Source: Chromobacterium violaceum ATCC 12472 (GTDB lineage: Bacteria; Pseudomonadota; Gammaproteobacteria; Burkholderiales; Chromobacteriaceae). From it: 64,000 nucleotides of DNA. Where the stretch lies: NCBI RefSeq assembly GCF_000007705.1, contig NC_005085.1, forward strand, positions 1,373,752 through 1,437,751. The letters are read 5' to 3'. The notes under the pieces were generated by a model that searched no databases, was not told the DNA's origin, and worked only from the letters and a program-made list of their open reading frames with translations. Shown one piece after another: positions 1-8,433 of this stretch (positions within the stretch are counted from its first letter, which is position 1; every line of letters begins with the position of its first letter). Made by a program: the position numbers and the translations under genes.

Positions 1-526
1 GGGTGTGCATCAGCTCGCGGGCTTCGTCGATGCTGGCGCCTTCCTTGACGGTGATCAGGCGCTCGCGCGGGGTCATGATGGAGCCGACGGTCTGGTCGAG
101 GCGGGTTTCAAAGCGCAGGTCGCGGTTGGTGACGATGCCCACCACCTTGCCGGCTTCGATCACCGGTAGGCCGGAAATCTTGTACTGGCGGGTCAGCAGG
201 ACCAGGTCGCGCACCAGCATGTCCGGCGCGATGGTGATCGGGTCTTTCACCACGCCGCTTTCATGGCGCTTCACCTTGGAAACCTCGGCCGCCTGCTTTT
301 CCACGCTCATGTTCTTGTGCACGATGCCGATGCCGCCTTCCTGGGCCATGGCGATGGCGAGGCGGGCTTCGGTCACGGTGTCCATGGCGGCGGAAACCAG
401 CGGCAGATTGAGCGTGATGTTGCGGGTGAGTTTGGTGCTGAGCGCTACATCGCGCGGCAGAACTTCAGAATGGGCCGGGACGAGGAGGACGTCGTCGAAG
501 GTGTAGGCTTTCTCGATGATGCGCAT
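1..526 (-). CDS. guaB: IMP dehydrogenase (5' part only, runs off the window start)
   Basis: The protein begins [18 protein letters not shown], the typical N-terminus of IMP dehydrogenase, which oxidises IMP to XMP in the committed step of cytoplasmic GMP synthesis. About 175 codons are present. They cover the start of the TIM barrel ([21 protein letters not shown], then GIGIVHKN) and the first part of the inserted CBS pair ([31 protein letters not shown]). The catalytic Cys loop lies outside the window. The ATG at 524-526 is preceded on the minus strand by a clear AAGGA ribosome binding site. It is divergent from the DUF4124 gene. Confidence 0.96.
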   Translation of the reverse strand, partial: MRIIEKAYTFDDVLLVPAHSEVLPRDVALSTKLTRNITLNLPLVSAAMDTVTEARLAIAMAQEGGIGIVHKNMSVEKQAAEVSKVKRHESGVVKDPITIAPDMLVRDLVLLTRQYKISGLPVIEAGKVVGIVTNRDLRFETRLDQTVGSIMTPRERLITVKEGASIDEARELMHT

Positions 527-668
527 CGCATTTCCTTAGGCGGCAAAGCCGCATTATACCGAACCGTCGACTTTTCTGCAAAAGCGGCGTGACGCGGCTT
601 TTTGCGCGGCTGGAGGGCAGGCTTTACAATCCGGATATACACAGCGACCACAGCGTCGGGACGGGAAC

Positions 669-1097
669 ATGAAGCCTTTTGCAGTATGGATGATTTCGGC
701 GGCGCTGCTGGCGCCGACCCTGGCCGCGGCCGAGGTCTACACCTGGACCGACGCCAACGGCAACAAAGTATATTCCGACCAGCCGCCGCCAAGCGTCAAC
801 GCGCGCCGGATGAGCGTGCGCGCCCCCCAGGCGGCGCCCGCGTCTGCGCCCCTGGCCGACAAGAAGGCTGAGAAGAAAACCGAAAACAAGGCGGTGGCGT
901 CCGGCAACGCCGCCATCGCCGCGGCCAACGCCAAGATCAAGGAGCAGAACTGCAAGGCCGCGCAGACCAATCTGTCCACGCTGCAGCTGAACGGCCGCAT
1001 CCGCATGCCGGGCTCCACCGCGCTGGCGACCGACGCGCAGCGCAACGAATTGATCCGCCAGGCTCAGAAAGACGTCCAGACCTGGTGCAGCAAATAG
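669..1097 (+). CDS. DUF4124 domain-containing exported protein
   Basis: A 142-residue protein with an N-terminal signal peptide (hydrophobic stretch to about residue 21, ending LAAAEV). It is followed by the DUF4124 signature [18 protein letters not shown], a short beta-rich module found in many beta- and gamma-proteobacterial envelope proteins of unknown function. The middle is Ala/Lys-rich and probably disordered. The C-terminal part has two Cys residues (QNCKAAQ near residue 98 and TWCSK at the end) that could form a disulphide in the periplasm. The stop codon overlaps the start region of uvrC, so the two are probably translationally coupled. Function unknown. Confidence 0.85.
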   Translation: MKPFAVWMISAALLAPTLAAAEVYTWTDANGNKVYSDQPPPSVNARRMSVRAPQAAPASAPLADKKAEKKTENKAVASGNAAIAAANAKIKEQNCKAAQTNLSTLQLNGRIRMPGSTALATDAQRNELIRQAQKDVQTWCSK

Positions 1098-2902
1098 TGT
1101 CCAAGCCCGCATTCGATTACCGGAACGTATTGCAGAACCTGCCCACGCTGCCCGGCGTCTACCGCATGCTCGACGCGGCGGGCAAGGTGCTCTACGTCGG
1201 CAAGGCGATAGACCTGAAGCGCCGCGTCAGCTCCTATTTCCAGAAAAACGATCTCAGTCCGCGCATCCAGCTGATGGTCAGGCAGATCGCCAGCATCGAG
1301 ACCACGGTCACCCGCTCCGAAGCCGAGGCGCTGATCCTGGAGAACAACCTGATCAAGGCGCTGGCGCCGCGCTACAACATCCTGTTCCGCGACGACAAGT
1401 CCTATCCCTACCTGATGTTCAGCGGCCACGCGTTTCCGCAGATGGCCTATTACCGCGGCGAGCCGAAGAAGCCCAACCAGTACTTCGGCCCTTATCCCAA
1501 CGGCTACGCGGTGCGGGAAAGCATCCAGATCCTGCAGAAAGTGTTCCGGCTGCGCACCTGCGAGGACGCGGTGTTTGCCAACCGCTCCCGTCCCTGCCTG
1601 CTGTACCAGATCAAGCGTTGCTCCGGCCCCTGCGTCGATCATATTTCCAAGGAAGAGTACGCGGCCGATGTCGCCAGCGCGGTGGCCTTTCTCAATGGCC
1701 GCCAGAGCGAGCTGATCAACGAGCTGACCCGGCGGATGACGGCGGCGGCCGAGGCGATGGCGTTCGAGCAGGCTGCCGAGCTGCGCGACCAGATCCAGGC
1801 GCTGGCGCGGGTGCAGGAAAAACAGTTCGTCGCCAGCAACCAAAGCCAGCAGGACTGCGACGTGGTGGCGGCGCGGGTGCGCGACGGCGTGCCCTGCGTG
1901 AACCTGGTGATGATACGCGGCGGCCGGCACCTGGGCGACAAGAGCCATTTCCCGATCGGCGGCGAGGCCGATACCGAGCAGGAAATCCTGGAAGCCTTCA
2001 TCGGCCAGCATTATCAGCATGCCGGCGTGCCGGCGGCGCTGGTTGTGAATGGCGTGGTGGACGATGCGCTGCAGCAGTTCTTGCAAGAGAGGGCCGGCCG
2101 CAAGGTTTACATCGTCGGCAATCCGATAGGCGAGCGCCGGGTCTGGCTGGAAATGGCGGAGAAGAACGCCGAACTGGCCATCCTGCAGCGTCTGGGCAGC
2201 AAGGCGACGCAGGCGCAGCGGCTGGCGCAGCTGAACGAGGTGCTGGAATTGGAAGACGCCGGCCGTTTCGAGTGCTTCGACATCAGCCACACCATGGGCG
2301 AGGCCACGGTGGCGTCCTGCGTGGTGTACGACAAGGGCGCGATGCAGCCGACCGAGTACCGCCGTTTCAACATCACCACCGCCGCGCCGGGGGACGATTA
2401 CGCGGCGATGCGCGAAGTCCTGTCACGCCGCTACGGCAAACTGGCGGAAGGCGAGGGCAGGCTGCCGGACGCGGTGTTCATCGACGGCGGCAAGGGCCAG
2501 GTGGGCGTGGCGCTGGAGGTGCTGGGCGAGCTGGGGCTGAATCTGCCCATCGTCGGCATCGCCAAGGGCGAGGAGCGCAAACCCGGTCTGGAAACGCTGA
2601 TCCTGCCTTATTTGGAAAAGACGCTACAATTGCGCCAGGACCATCCGGCGCTGCACCTGATCCAGACCGTGCGCGACGAGGCCCACCGCTTCGCCATCAC
2701 CGGCCACCGCGCGCGGCGGGCCAAGGCGCGCACCTCGTCGACGCTGGAAGATATTCCAGGCATCGGCGCCAAGCGCCGCCAGCAGCTCTTGACCCGCTTC
2801 GGCGGCTTGCGCGGCGTGGCGACGGCCAGCGTCGACGATCTGGCGCAGGTGGAGGGCATCAGCCGTACCTTGGCGGAAAAGATTTACAATGCGCTGCATT
2901 GA
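1085..2902 (+). CDS. uvrC: UvrABC excinuclease subunit C
   Basis: UvrC makes both incisions around a lesion in nucleotide excision repair. The N-terminal GIY-YIG nuclease is visible at about residues 20-100 ([20 protein letters not shown]). A central UVR helix pair (about 205-240, [14 protein letters not shown]) contacts UvrB. The RNase H-like 3'-nuclease domain starts near residue 395 ([20 protein letters not shown]), and a helix-hairpin-helix pair ends the protein ([18 protein letters not shown]). The 605-residue length is usual. The GTG at 1085 overlaps the upstream gene by 13 nt. An in-frame GTG at 1097 (TAGTG overlap with the DUF4124 stop) is an equally good start and would remove four residues. 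Confidence 0.96.
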   Translation: MQQIVSKPAFDYRNVLQNLPTLPGVYRMLDAAGKVLYVGKAIDLKRRVSSYFQKNDLSPRIQLMVRQIASIETTVTRSEAEALILENNLIKALAPRYNILFRDDKSYPYLMFSGHAFPQMAYYRGEPKKPNQYFGPYPNGYAVRESIQILQKVFRLRTCEDAVFANRSRPCLLYQIKRCSGPCVDHISKEEYAADVASAVAFLNGRQSELINELTRRMTAAAEAMAFEQAAELRDQIQALARVQEKQFVASNQSQQDCDVVAARVRDGVPCVNLVMIRGGRHLGDKSHFPIGGEADTEQEILEAFIGQHYQHAGVPAALVVNGVVDDALQQFLQERAGRKVYIVGNPIGERRVWLEMAEKNAELAILQRLGSKATQAQRLAQLNEVLELEDAGRFECFDISHTMGEATVASCVVYDKGAMQPTEYRRFNITTAAPGDDYAAMREVLSRRYGKLAEGEGRLPDAVFIDGGKGQVGVALEVLGELGLNLPIVGIAKGEERKPGLETLILPYLEKTLQLRQDHPALHLIQTVRDEAHRFAITGHRARRAKARTSSTLEDIPGIGAKRRQQLLTRFGGLRGVATASVDDLAQVEGISRTLAEKIYNALH

Positions 2903-3000
2903 TCGTTGCATTGATACATGAAAGCGGCGGGTGCCCCTGATCCAGGCTCGGGGCGCCGGCCGGCGTTGTTGACGAGCCTGAAGCGACAAGACCAAGACCA

Positions 3001-3582
3001 ATGCCCTTCAATTTGCCGATATTACTGACCTGGCTCAGGGTCGCCCTGATCCCGATCTGCGTGGCGGTATTCTTCCTGCCGGACTCCATTCTGCTGCTGC
3101 ATAGCCGCAACGCTGTGGGGGCCGGCATTTTCGCATTGGCGGCCGCCACCGACTGGCTGGACGGCTACCTGGCGCGCAAGCTGGGGCAGACCTCGGCCTT
3201 CGGCGCCTTTCTCGACCCGGTGGCGGACAAGCTGATCGTGGCCGCGGCGCTGATCCTGCTGGTGCAATTGGGCCGCACCGAGGGTTGGATGGCGATGATC
3301 ATCATCGGCCGCGAGATCACCATTTCGGCGCTGCGCGAATGGATGGCGGGCATGGGCAGCCGCAGCAGCGTCGCCGTCGCCTATATCGGCAAGTTGAAGA
3401 CCGCTGCCCAGATGTTGGCGATCACGCTGCTGCTGTACGACGGCGCGCTTGTCCCGGGCCTGGATGCGCGCGGGTTGGGAAATTTTTCGATGTACGTTGC
3501 TGTCATATTGACTTTGTGGTCAATGATTTATTACCTGCAAATGGCGGCCAAGGAGTTCGCGGGTAAAAAAATAGACGTTTGA
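3001..3582 (+). CDS. pgsA: CDP-diacylglycerol--glycerol-3-phosphate 3-phosphatidyltransferase
   Basis: A 193-residue integral inner-membrane enzyme that makes phosphatidylglycerol phosphate, the committed step of anionic phospholipid synthesis. The CDP-alcohol phosphotransferase signature D-x2-D-G-x2-A-R-x8-G-x3-D-x3-D is complete at about residues 51-76 (DWLDGYLARKLG, then FGAFLDPVAD), flanked by several hydrophobic membrane helices. It follows uvrC by 98 nt in the same direction, a common uvrC-pgsA arrangement. The strong promoter of the tRNA cluster starts immediately after its stop codon. Confidence 0.95.
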   Translation: MPFNLPILLTWLRVALIPICVAVFFLPDSILLLHSRNAVGAGIFALAAATDWLDGYLARKLGQTSAFGAFLDPVADKLIVAAALILLVQLGRTEGWMAMIIIGREITISALREWMAGMGSRSSVAVAYIGKLKTAAQMLAITLLLYDGALVPGLDARGLGNFSMYVAVILTLWSMIYYLQMAAKEFAGKKIDV

Positions 3583-3586
3583 GGTG

Positions 3587-3613
3587 TTGACAGAACGAAC
3601 AAATCTCTATAAT
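3587..3613 (+). promoter_or_regulatory. Sigma-70 promoter of the tRNA-Gly/Cys cluster
   Basis: TTGACA (3587-3592) and TATAAT (3608-3613) are both perfect consensus hexamers, but the spacer is only 15 nt. Reading TGTTGA as the -35 box gives 17 nt. It lies 5 nt after the pgsA stop and 70 nt before the first tRNA, as expected for a strong stable-RNA promoter. Confidence 0.7.
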
Positions 3614-3683
3614 TCGCAGTCTCTCGCCGCCGCTGACGAAGCAGCAGCGAGATCAAGCAAAGCGTTGTAGCAAGTTACGCAGC

Positions 3684-3759
3684 GCGGGAATAGCTCAGTT
3701 GGTAGAGCGCAACCTTGCCAAGGTTGAGGTCGCGAGTTCGAGCCTCGTCTCCCGCTCCA
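3684..3759 (+). tRNA. tRNA-Gly(GCC), copy 1 of 5
   Basis: A 76-nt cloverleaf with encoded CCA. The anticodon loop TTGCCAA gives GCC. It differs from the four other copies by one base: the 3' acceptor strand reads CTCCCGC instead of TTCCCGC, leaving an A7-C66 mismatch at the base of the acceptor stem. Confidence 0.97.
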
Positions 3760-3782
3760 GTAAGCTTGAAACAATTTGCGAT

Positions 3783-3858
3783 GCGGGAATAGCTCAGTTG
3801 GTAGAGCGCAACCTTGCCAAGGTTGAGGTCGCGAGTTCGAGCCTCGTTTCCCGCTCCA
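3783..3858 (+). tRNA. tRNA-Gly(GCC), copy 2 of 5
   Basis: A 76-nt cloverleaf with fully paired acceptor GCGGGAA/TTCCCGC, anticodon GCC and encoded CCA. Same sequence as copies 3-5. Confidence 0.98.
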
Positions 3859-3880
3859 GTATGCTTGAAAAATTTGTGAT

Positions 3881-3956
3881 GCGGGAATAGCTCAGTTGGT
3901 AGAGCGCAACCTTGCCAAGGTTGAGGTCGCGAGTTCGAGCCTCGTTTCCCGCTCCA
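3881..3956 (+). tRNA. tRNA-Gly(GCC), copy 3 of 5
   Basis: A 76-nt cloverleaf, anticodon GCC, encoded CCA, same sequence as copies 2, 4 and 5. The spacer before it (about 22 nt) resembles the other spacers, consistent with tandem duplication. Confidence 0.98.
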
Positions 3957-3980
3957 AAAAAGTTTGAAACAATCTGCAAT

Positions 3981-4056
3981 GCGGGAATAGCTCAGTTGGT
4001 AGAGCGCAACCTTGCCAAGGTTGAGGTCGCGAGTTCGAGCCTCGTTTCCCGCTCCA
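3981..4056 (+). tRNA. tRNA-Gly(GCC), copy 4 of 5
   Basis: A 76-nt cloverleaf, anticodon GCC, encoded CCA, fully paired acceptor stem. Confidence 0.98.
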
Positions 4057-4085
4057 GCATCAAACTTGAACAATAGATTTGCCAC

Positions 4086-4161
4086 GCGGGAATAGCTCAG
4101 TTGGTAGAGCGCAACCTTGCCAAGGTTGAGGTCGCGAGTTCGAGCCTCGTTTCCCGCTCCA
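4086..4161 (+). tRNA. tRNA-Gly(GCC), copy 5 of 5
   Basis: A 76-nt cloverleaf, anticodon GCC, encoded CCA. The last glycine copy, 45 nt before tRNA-Cys. Confidence 0.98.
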
Positions 4162-4206
4162 AAATTCAGATCGATCAGATATAATCTGGTTGATGCGCCG
4201 GTTAAC

Positions 4207-4280
4207 GGCGGGGTAGCAAAGTGGTTATGCAGCGGATTGCAAATCCGTCTACGCCGGTTCGATTCCGACCCCCGCCTCCA
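4207..4280 (+). tRNA. tRNA-Cys(GCA)
   Basis: A 74-nt cloverleaf. Acceptor GGCGGGG pairs with CCCCGCC, the anticodon loop is TTGCAAA (GCA), and CCA is encoded. Probably the last member of the polycistronic tRNA transcript; a terminator follows within 6 nt. Confidence 0.97.
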
Positions 4281-4285
4281 AATAT

Positions 4286-4318
4286 AACCCCGTAAATCCA
4301 AGGATTTACGGGGTTTTT
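4286..4318 (+). terminator. Rho-independent terminator of the tRNA cluster
   Basis: CCCCGTAAATCC (4288-4299) pairs perfectly with GGATTTACGGGG (4302-4313), followed by TTTTTG. Confidence 0.9.
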
Positions 4319-4407
4319 GTTTGGCTGTTTTGCCAATTGCCCCCCAGAGACGGCGCTTTCCCCGTCCATTTACGCCCGTCAATTTCACAAGACAATTACA
4401 CGCAGTA

Positions 4408-4614
4408 TCAGAGCTTGGCTGCACGGACGTGCCCCACGGCCTGCGGACTGACGCCAAACTTGCGGGCCATGACCGAAACACCGGCCCCGGCCGCTAGTTC
4501 ATCGTACATTTCCCGTTGCTGCGCTGCGCGAAGAGAGGCCGGACGGCCCGGCGCCTTGCCATCCGCCCGGGTCCGCTCAACGCCCGACTGCGTGCGCTCA
4601 AGCAGCAAATCACG
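4408..4614 (-). pseudogene. Serine recombinase (resolvase/invertase) C-terminal remnant
   Basis: The reading frame encodes RDLLLERTQSGV, then RADGKAPGRPASL and a helix-turn-helix ending GVSVMARKFGVSPQAVGHV. This is the usual end of small serine recombinases: the long E-helix with its ER(T)QAG segment, the G-x-x-x-GRP linker and the DNA-binding HTH. Everything upstream, including the catalytic Ser domain, is missing: the frame before RDLL reads unrelated residues. It has no credible start codon and must be non-functional as a recombinase. It marks past mobile-element activity next to the tRNA array and the SpvC-like effector. Confidence 0.75.
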
Positions 4615-4943
4615 GCATGGGAAACATTCATGGTCATCGTCCCCGCTCTGCAGGGAAGGTCAACGCCACCAGGTGCGAGGCACTGCGCGGGCCATCCTGG
4701 CGGGCCTAGGGCACCGGCCGATTGGCGCTTAGCAGACCCACCCACACGATGCCGGCCACCGGCGGGCTGCCGGGGCTGAACGCGATGCATTGCTCGCCTT
4801 GAGTCGGTGGGTGCCATTCACGGGTCAGGCCCGTTCTGGGTGTTGAAAATGCAAGGTTTTTGGAGAGGTGATCGTTTCCTAAAAGAAAACTGGTGATCCA
4901 TATGTGATAAGGACAATTTCCCATCTTGCAAAGGACGCCTCCC
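4615..4943. other. Non-coding stretch between recombinase remnant and effector gene
   Basis: No convincing open frame. The GC-rich part (to about 4840) resembles decayed coding DNA. The last 100 nt are clearly AT-richer and presumably hold the effector promoter, but I see no convincing -35/-10 pair. No attachment-site duplication of the tRNA 3' ends was found by eye. Confidence 0.5.
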
Positions 4944-5669
4944 ATGCCCATCAATCGAGCCGGTCTAAAACTAAGCCTCCCCTCTTTGAACGTTGGGCCG
5001 GTTTCTGAGAGGCCGCAGATGTCTGCTACGAATGAGGATTTGAAAACCAATTTCCACAGCTTGCACAATCAAATGCGCCAGATGCCGATGTCGCACTTCA
5101 GAGAGGCGCTGGATGCGCCCGACTACTCAGGAATGCGTCAAAGTGGCTTCTTCGCCATGAGCCAAGGTTTTCAGCTGGAGAGCCATGGCGGCGATGTTTT
5201 CATGCATGCGCATCGAGAAAATCCTCAGTGCAAGGGCGATTTTGCCGGGGACAAATTCCACATCAGTGTGCAGCGGGAGCAGGTGCCGCAAGCATTTCAG
5301 GCGCTGTCGGGATTGTTGTTTTCAGTGGACAGTCCAATCGATAAGTGGAAGGTGACCGATATGGAGCGGGTTGATCAGCAATCCCGTGTGGCCGTGGGCG
5401 CTCAATTCACCTTGTATGTAAAACCCGATCAGGAAAATTCGCAGTACAGTGCGTCGTCGCTCCACAATACACGGCAATTCATCGAGTGTCTGGAGTCCAG
5501 ATTATCTGAAAGTGGGCTTATGCCTGGACAGTATCCCGAGTCGGACGTTCATCCTGAAAATTGGAAATATGTCAGTTACCGTAATGAGCTACGAAGCGGG
5601 CGTGACGGTGGCGAGATGCAGAGCCAAGCTTTACGAGAGGAACCGTTTTATCGTTTGATGGCGGAGTGA
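4944..5669 (+). CDS. spvC: Type III secretion effector, phosphothreonine lyase (SpvC/OspF/HopAI1 family)
   Basis: A 241-residue protein that matches Salmonella SpvC almost without gaps. The family irreversibly removes phosphate from phosphothreonine in the pT-x-pY loop of host MAP kinases by beta-elimination, silencing innate signalling. All catalytic and phosphate-binding residues are at SpvC numbering: K104 and H106 (GDKFHISV), K136 (DKWKVTDM), R148, Y158, R213 (SYRNEL) and R220. The N-terminal RAGLKLSL (residues 5-12) fits the MAPK docking D-motif, and the first ~25 residues would carry the secretion signal. The ATG at 4944 is chosen over a TTG at 4926 because AAAGGA lies just before it. 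GC is visibly lower than in flanking genes. In C. violaceum a homologue has been called VirA. No chaperone or secretion apparatus gene is in the window. Confidence 0.96.
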   Translation: MPINRAGLKLSLPSLNVGPVSERPQMSATNEDLKTNFHSLHNQMRQMPMSHFREALDAPDYSGMRQSGFFAMSQGFQLESHGGDVFMHAHRENPQCKGDFAGDKFHISVQREQVPQAFQALSGLLFSVDSPIDKWKVTDMERVDQQSRVAVGAQFTLYVKPDQENSQYSASSLHNTRQFIECLESRLSESGLMPGQYPESDVHPENWKYVSYRNELRSGRDGGEMQSQALREEPFYRLMAE

Positions 5670-5890
5670 GTGCCGCGCGGATTCTGTCGTGGCGACGTGG
5701 CTGGGTTTGGCTTTTCCTGGATTGAACATAAGGGAAGCCGCTCAGCTGAGCGTCACAGATTCATATTCATGCATTTTATTTTTCCGAAGTCATCCTTCAT
5801 CGTGCGGCGGGCCTGCTTCGGGATCTTCATCTTGAACGCTTGGTCTGATTGCAACTGGATATATCGCATCGTGTGGAAAGGTGAAAAGTC

Positions 5891-6790
5891 ATGGCGAGCC
5901 GTAGGCAATTTCTGCGCCGGACGGGAATGATCGTCGCTGGCGGCGCGCTGCTGGCGGCGCCGGCCGCCCGGGCGCAGGGCGAGATGATTGAGTACTGGAT
6001 AGACGAATCCCGTTCGTCGGCCAACCAGGATTCCCGGATCCGCACGCTGGTGTTCCACTACACCGCGGAAGACTTCGCAACCTCGCTCAAGCTGCTGACC
6101 GAACCGCAATACCGGACCAGCGCGCATTACTTGGTGCCGGATGCCGCGACGCTGTCCAGGCGGCCCGCCATTCTGCGCTTGGTGGAGGAGGAGCGGCGGG
6201 CCTGGCACGCCGGCGACAGTTATTGGCGGGGGCAGCGTTATCTGAATGGCGCCTCGATAGGCGTGGAAATCGTCAATCGAGGCTATCCGTCGCCGTTGCA
6301 GGACGATTGGCCGCCGATGCGGCGGGATTGGCAAGCGTTCGACGATGCGCAGATCGCGCAGGTCGGCAAGCTGGCGGCCGGCATCGTCGCCCGCCACCGG
6401 ATACAGCCCTGCGATGTCGTCGGACACGCCGATATCGCGCCGGGGCGGAAGATGGACCCGGGGCCGAAGTTTCCCTGGGAGCGATTGCACCGGGAGTTCG
6501 GCGTCGGCGCCTGGCCGGATCCTGACGATGTCCGCCGTTTCCTGGCGCTGCAACCGGGAACGCCGGATGCGGCGAGCTGGCAGCGGCGGCTGGCCGCCTA
6601 TGGCTACGATGCGCCGCGGAGCGGCGAATGGGACGAGAAAACCAGGCACGCCATCCAGGCGTTCCAGATGCATTTTCGCCCGGCGCGTTACGACGGCGTG
6701 CCGGACGCGGAATCGTCGGCGATTCTGGATGCGCTGCTGGACAAGTATCTCGGCCCGGTCCCGGGCGGCGAAGAGGGAGAGCATCCCTGA
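5891..6790 (+). CDS. N-acetylmuramoyl-L-alanine amidase, AmiD-like, Tat-exported
   Basis: A 299-residue protein. The N-terminus ASRRQFLRRTG plus a hydrophobic stretch ending AARAQ is a twin-arginine-type signal peptide. The Amidase_2 (T7 lysozyme-like) zinc domain follows: VFHYTAED (first zinc His, about residue 55), IGVEIVNRG, and GHADIAPGRKMDPGPKFPW (second His and Asp region). A C-terminal peptidoglycan-binding module (about 215-285, RRLAAYGYDAPRSGEWDEKT) completes the AmiD architecture. It cleaves the amide between MurNAc and the stem peptide in the periplasm, probably on anhydro-muropeptides. The next gene on the same strand is a class C beta-lactamase, whose induction in many bacteria depends on muropeptide recycling. 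Confidence 0.9.
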   Translation: MASRRQFLRRTGMIVAGGALLAAPAARAQGEMIEYWIDESRSSANQDSRIRTLVFHYTAEDFATSLKLLTEPQYRTSAHYLVPDAATLSRRPAILRLVEEERRAWHAGDSYWRGQRYLNGASIGVEIVNRGYPSPLQDDWPPMRRDWQAFDDAQIAQVGKLAAGIVARHRIQPCDVVGHADIAPGRKMDPGPKFPWERLHREFGVGAWPDPDDVRRFLALQPGTPDAASWQRRLAAYGYDAPRSGEWDEKTRHAIQAFQMHFRPARYDGVPDAESSAILDALLDKYLGPVPGGEEGEHP

Positions 6791-6977
6791 GAAGGGACCG
6801 CGGCGCGGGCATTCATCGCCTGTTGTTTACAGTTCATTGACGGTTACGGATGTGACGCGTAGCGCCGTTTACGGCGGCGGCGGCGGTTTGTAACTTGGCG
6901 GGGCTTTCCCAATCGGGACCTGGCGCCGCGCGGAAGAGCCGCGCAGGCCGCGATGTCCCCCGCACCGGAGTTCCGCG

Positions 6978-8168
6978 ATGATGCAATCCCTGAAGTTTCG
7001 AACCTTGGCGGGCATGCTTGGCTGCCTGACCTTTCTTCCGCTCGCGGCCCAGGCCGCCAATGATGCCGGCAAGTCCGATCTCGATGCGGCGGTCGAGGCG
7101 ACGATCCCGCCGCTGATGAAGGCCAAGGACATTCCCGGCATGGCGGTGGCGGTGCTGGCCGACGGCAAGGCGCATTACTTCAATTACGGCGTCGCTTCCC
7201 GGGAGACCGGCCAGCCGGTGACGCAGGATACCTTGTTCGAACTGGGGTCGATCAGCAAAACCTTCACCGGCATCCTGGGCGGCTACGCGCTGGCGCAGGG
7301 CAAGCTGTCGCTGGCCGACAAGGCCAGCCGCTACCAGCCGGAGCTCAAGGGCAGCGTCTTCGACCGCGTCTCGCTGCTGCAACTGGCCACCTACAGCGCC
7401 GGCGGCCTGCCGTTGCAGTTTCCGGACGCGGTTGCCGGCCAAGCCTCGATGCTGGCCTATTACCGCGGCTGGAAGCCGGATTACGCGCCAGGCGAGCGGC
7501 GCTTGTACTCGAATCCCAGCATCGGCCTGTTCGGACACCTGGCGGCGCGCAGCCTGGGCCAGCCATTCGACCAGGCGATGGAACGGGGGCTGTTGCCGAA
7601 GCTGGGCCTGAGCCACACCTTCATTCATGTGCCGGAAGCTGAGCAGTCCCGTTATGCCTGGGGTTATGCCAAGGCAGGCAAGCCGATCCGGGTGGGGGCT
7701 GGCGTTCTGGACGCCGAAGCCTACGGCATCAAGTCCAGCGCGGCGGATCTGCTGAAATACCTGGCGATTAATATGTCGCCTCCCGCGGATCCCGCCCTGC
7801 AGAGGGCGCTCGACGCCAGCCACGCCGCTTATTACCGCGTAGGCGACATGCGCCAGGGGTTGGGCTGGGAGGGGTATCGCTATCCGATCAGCCTGGAGCG
7901 CTTGCTGGCCGGGAATTCCAACGAGATCGCGTTTCAGCCGCAGAAGGTTGAGTGGCTGAATCCGCCGCGTCTGGCCGAGGGCGATGTCCTGCTGAACAAG
8001 ACCGGCTCCACCAGCGGTTTCGGCGCCTATGTGCTGTTCGTGCCAGCGCGCAAGGTGGGCATCGTGATGCTGGCCAACCGCAATTACCCGAATGCCGAGC
8101 GGGTCCGCGCGGCATACCGGATATTGTCGGCGGTGGATCCGTCGCTGGTGCGCAGGCGCGGCGATTGA
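6978..8168 (+). CDS. ampC: Class C beta-lactamase (AmpC type)
   Basis: A 396-residue precursor with a Sec signal peptide (cut after LAAQA). The serine beta-lactamase motifs are in order: S-x-x-K as SISK (near residue 91), Y-x-N as YSN (near 178) and KTG as NKTGSTSGFG (near 342). It is a periplasmic cephalosporinase hydrolysing beta-lactams through an acyl-serine. Two adjacent ATGs (6978, 6981) are both usable. No divergent ampR LysR regulator is present, so classic AmpR induction is not evident here. Chromosomal AmpC enzymes are known from Chromobacterium, so this is likely core. Confidence 0.95.
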   Translation: MMQSLKFRTLAGMLGCLTFLPLAAQAANDAGKSDLDAAVEATIPPLMKAKDIPGMAVAVLADGKAHYFNYGVASRETGQPVTQDTLFELGSISKTFTGILGGYALAQGKLSLADKASRYQPELKGSVFDRVSLLQLATYSAGGLPLQFPDAVAGQASMLAYYRGWKPDYAPGERRLYSNPSIGLFGHLAARSLGQPFDQAMERGLLPKLGLSHTFIHVPEAEQSRYAWGYAKAGKPIRVGAGVLDAEAYGIKSSAADLLKYLAINMSPPADPALQRALDASHAAYYRVGDMRQGLGWEGYRYPISLERLLAGNSNEIAFQPQKVEWLNPPRLAEGDVLLNKTGSTSGFGAYVLFVPARKVGIVMLANRNYPNAERVRAAYRILSAVDPSLVRRRGD

Positions 8169-8433
8169 TGCGGCGCGGGGCCCGGGCGGGACCTCGTCCG
8201 GGACTGCGCGATTTTGGCTGGCCTTTGGAACAGGTTTTGCGCTGCTTGATGCGCTTATAATTTTTTTCACATAAGGATAGTCATACTTTCTGGGCAATGG
8301 AGTCCGGCATGTTCCAGCATCGCCGGCCCCTTGTCCGGCATGTCGCGCCGAATGGCTTTATCGCGCCGAGGGGGAGTCCGGGGCCGGCAGTTTCTGCGGG
8401 CCCGCGCCAGTACAAGCTCAGGAGGAAAACGCC

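Noticed and set aside
4281..5890. Attachment-site duplication of tRNA 3' ends around the effector patch
   Set aside because: No second copy of the tRNA-Gly or tRNA-Cys 3' end was found downstream by eye.
5670..5930. 86-codon frame between the effector and the amidase gene
   Set aside because: No family, no ribosome binding site, and it overlaps the Tat signal sequence of the amidase gene in another frame.
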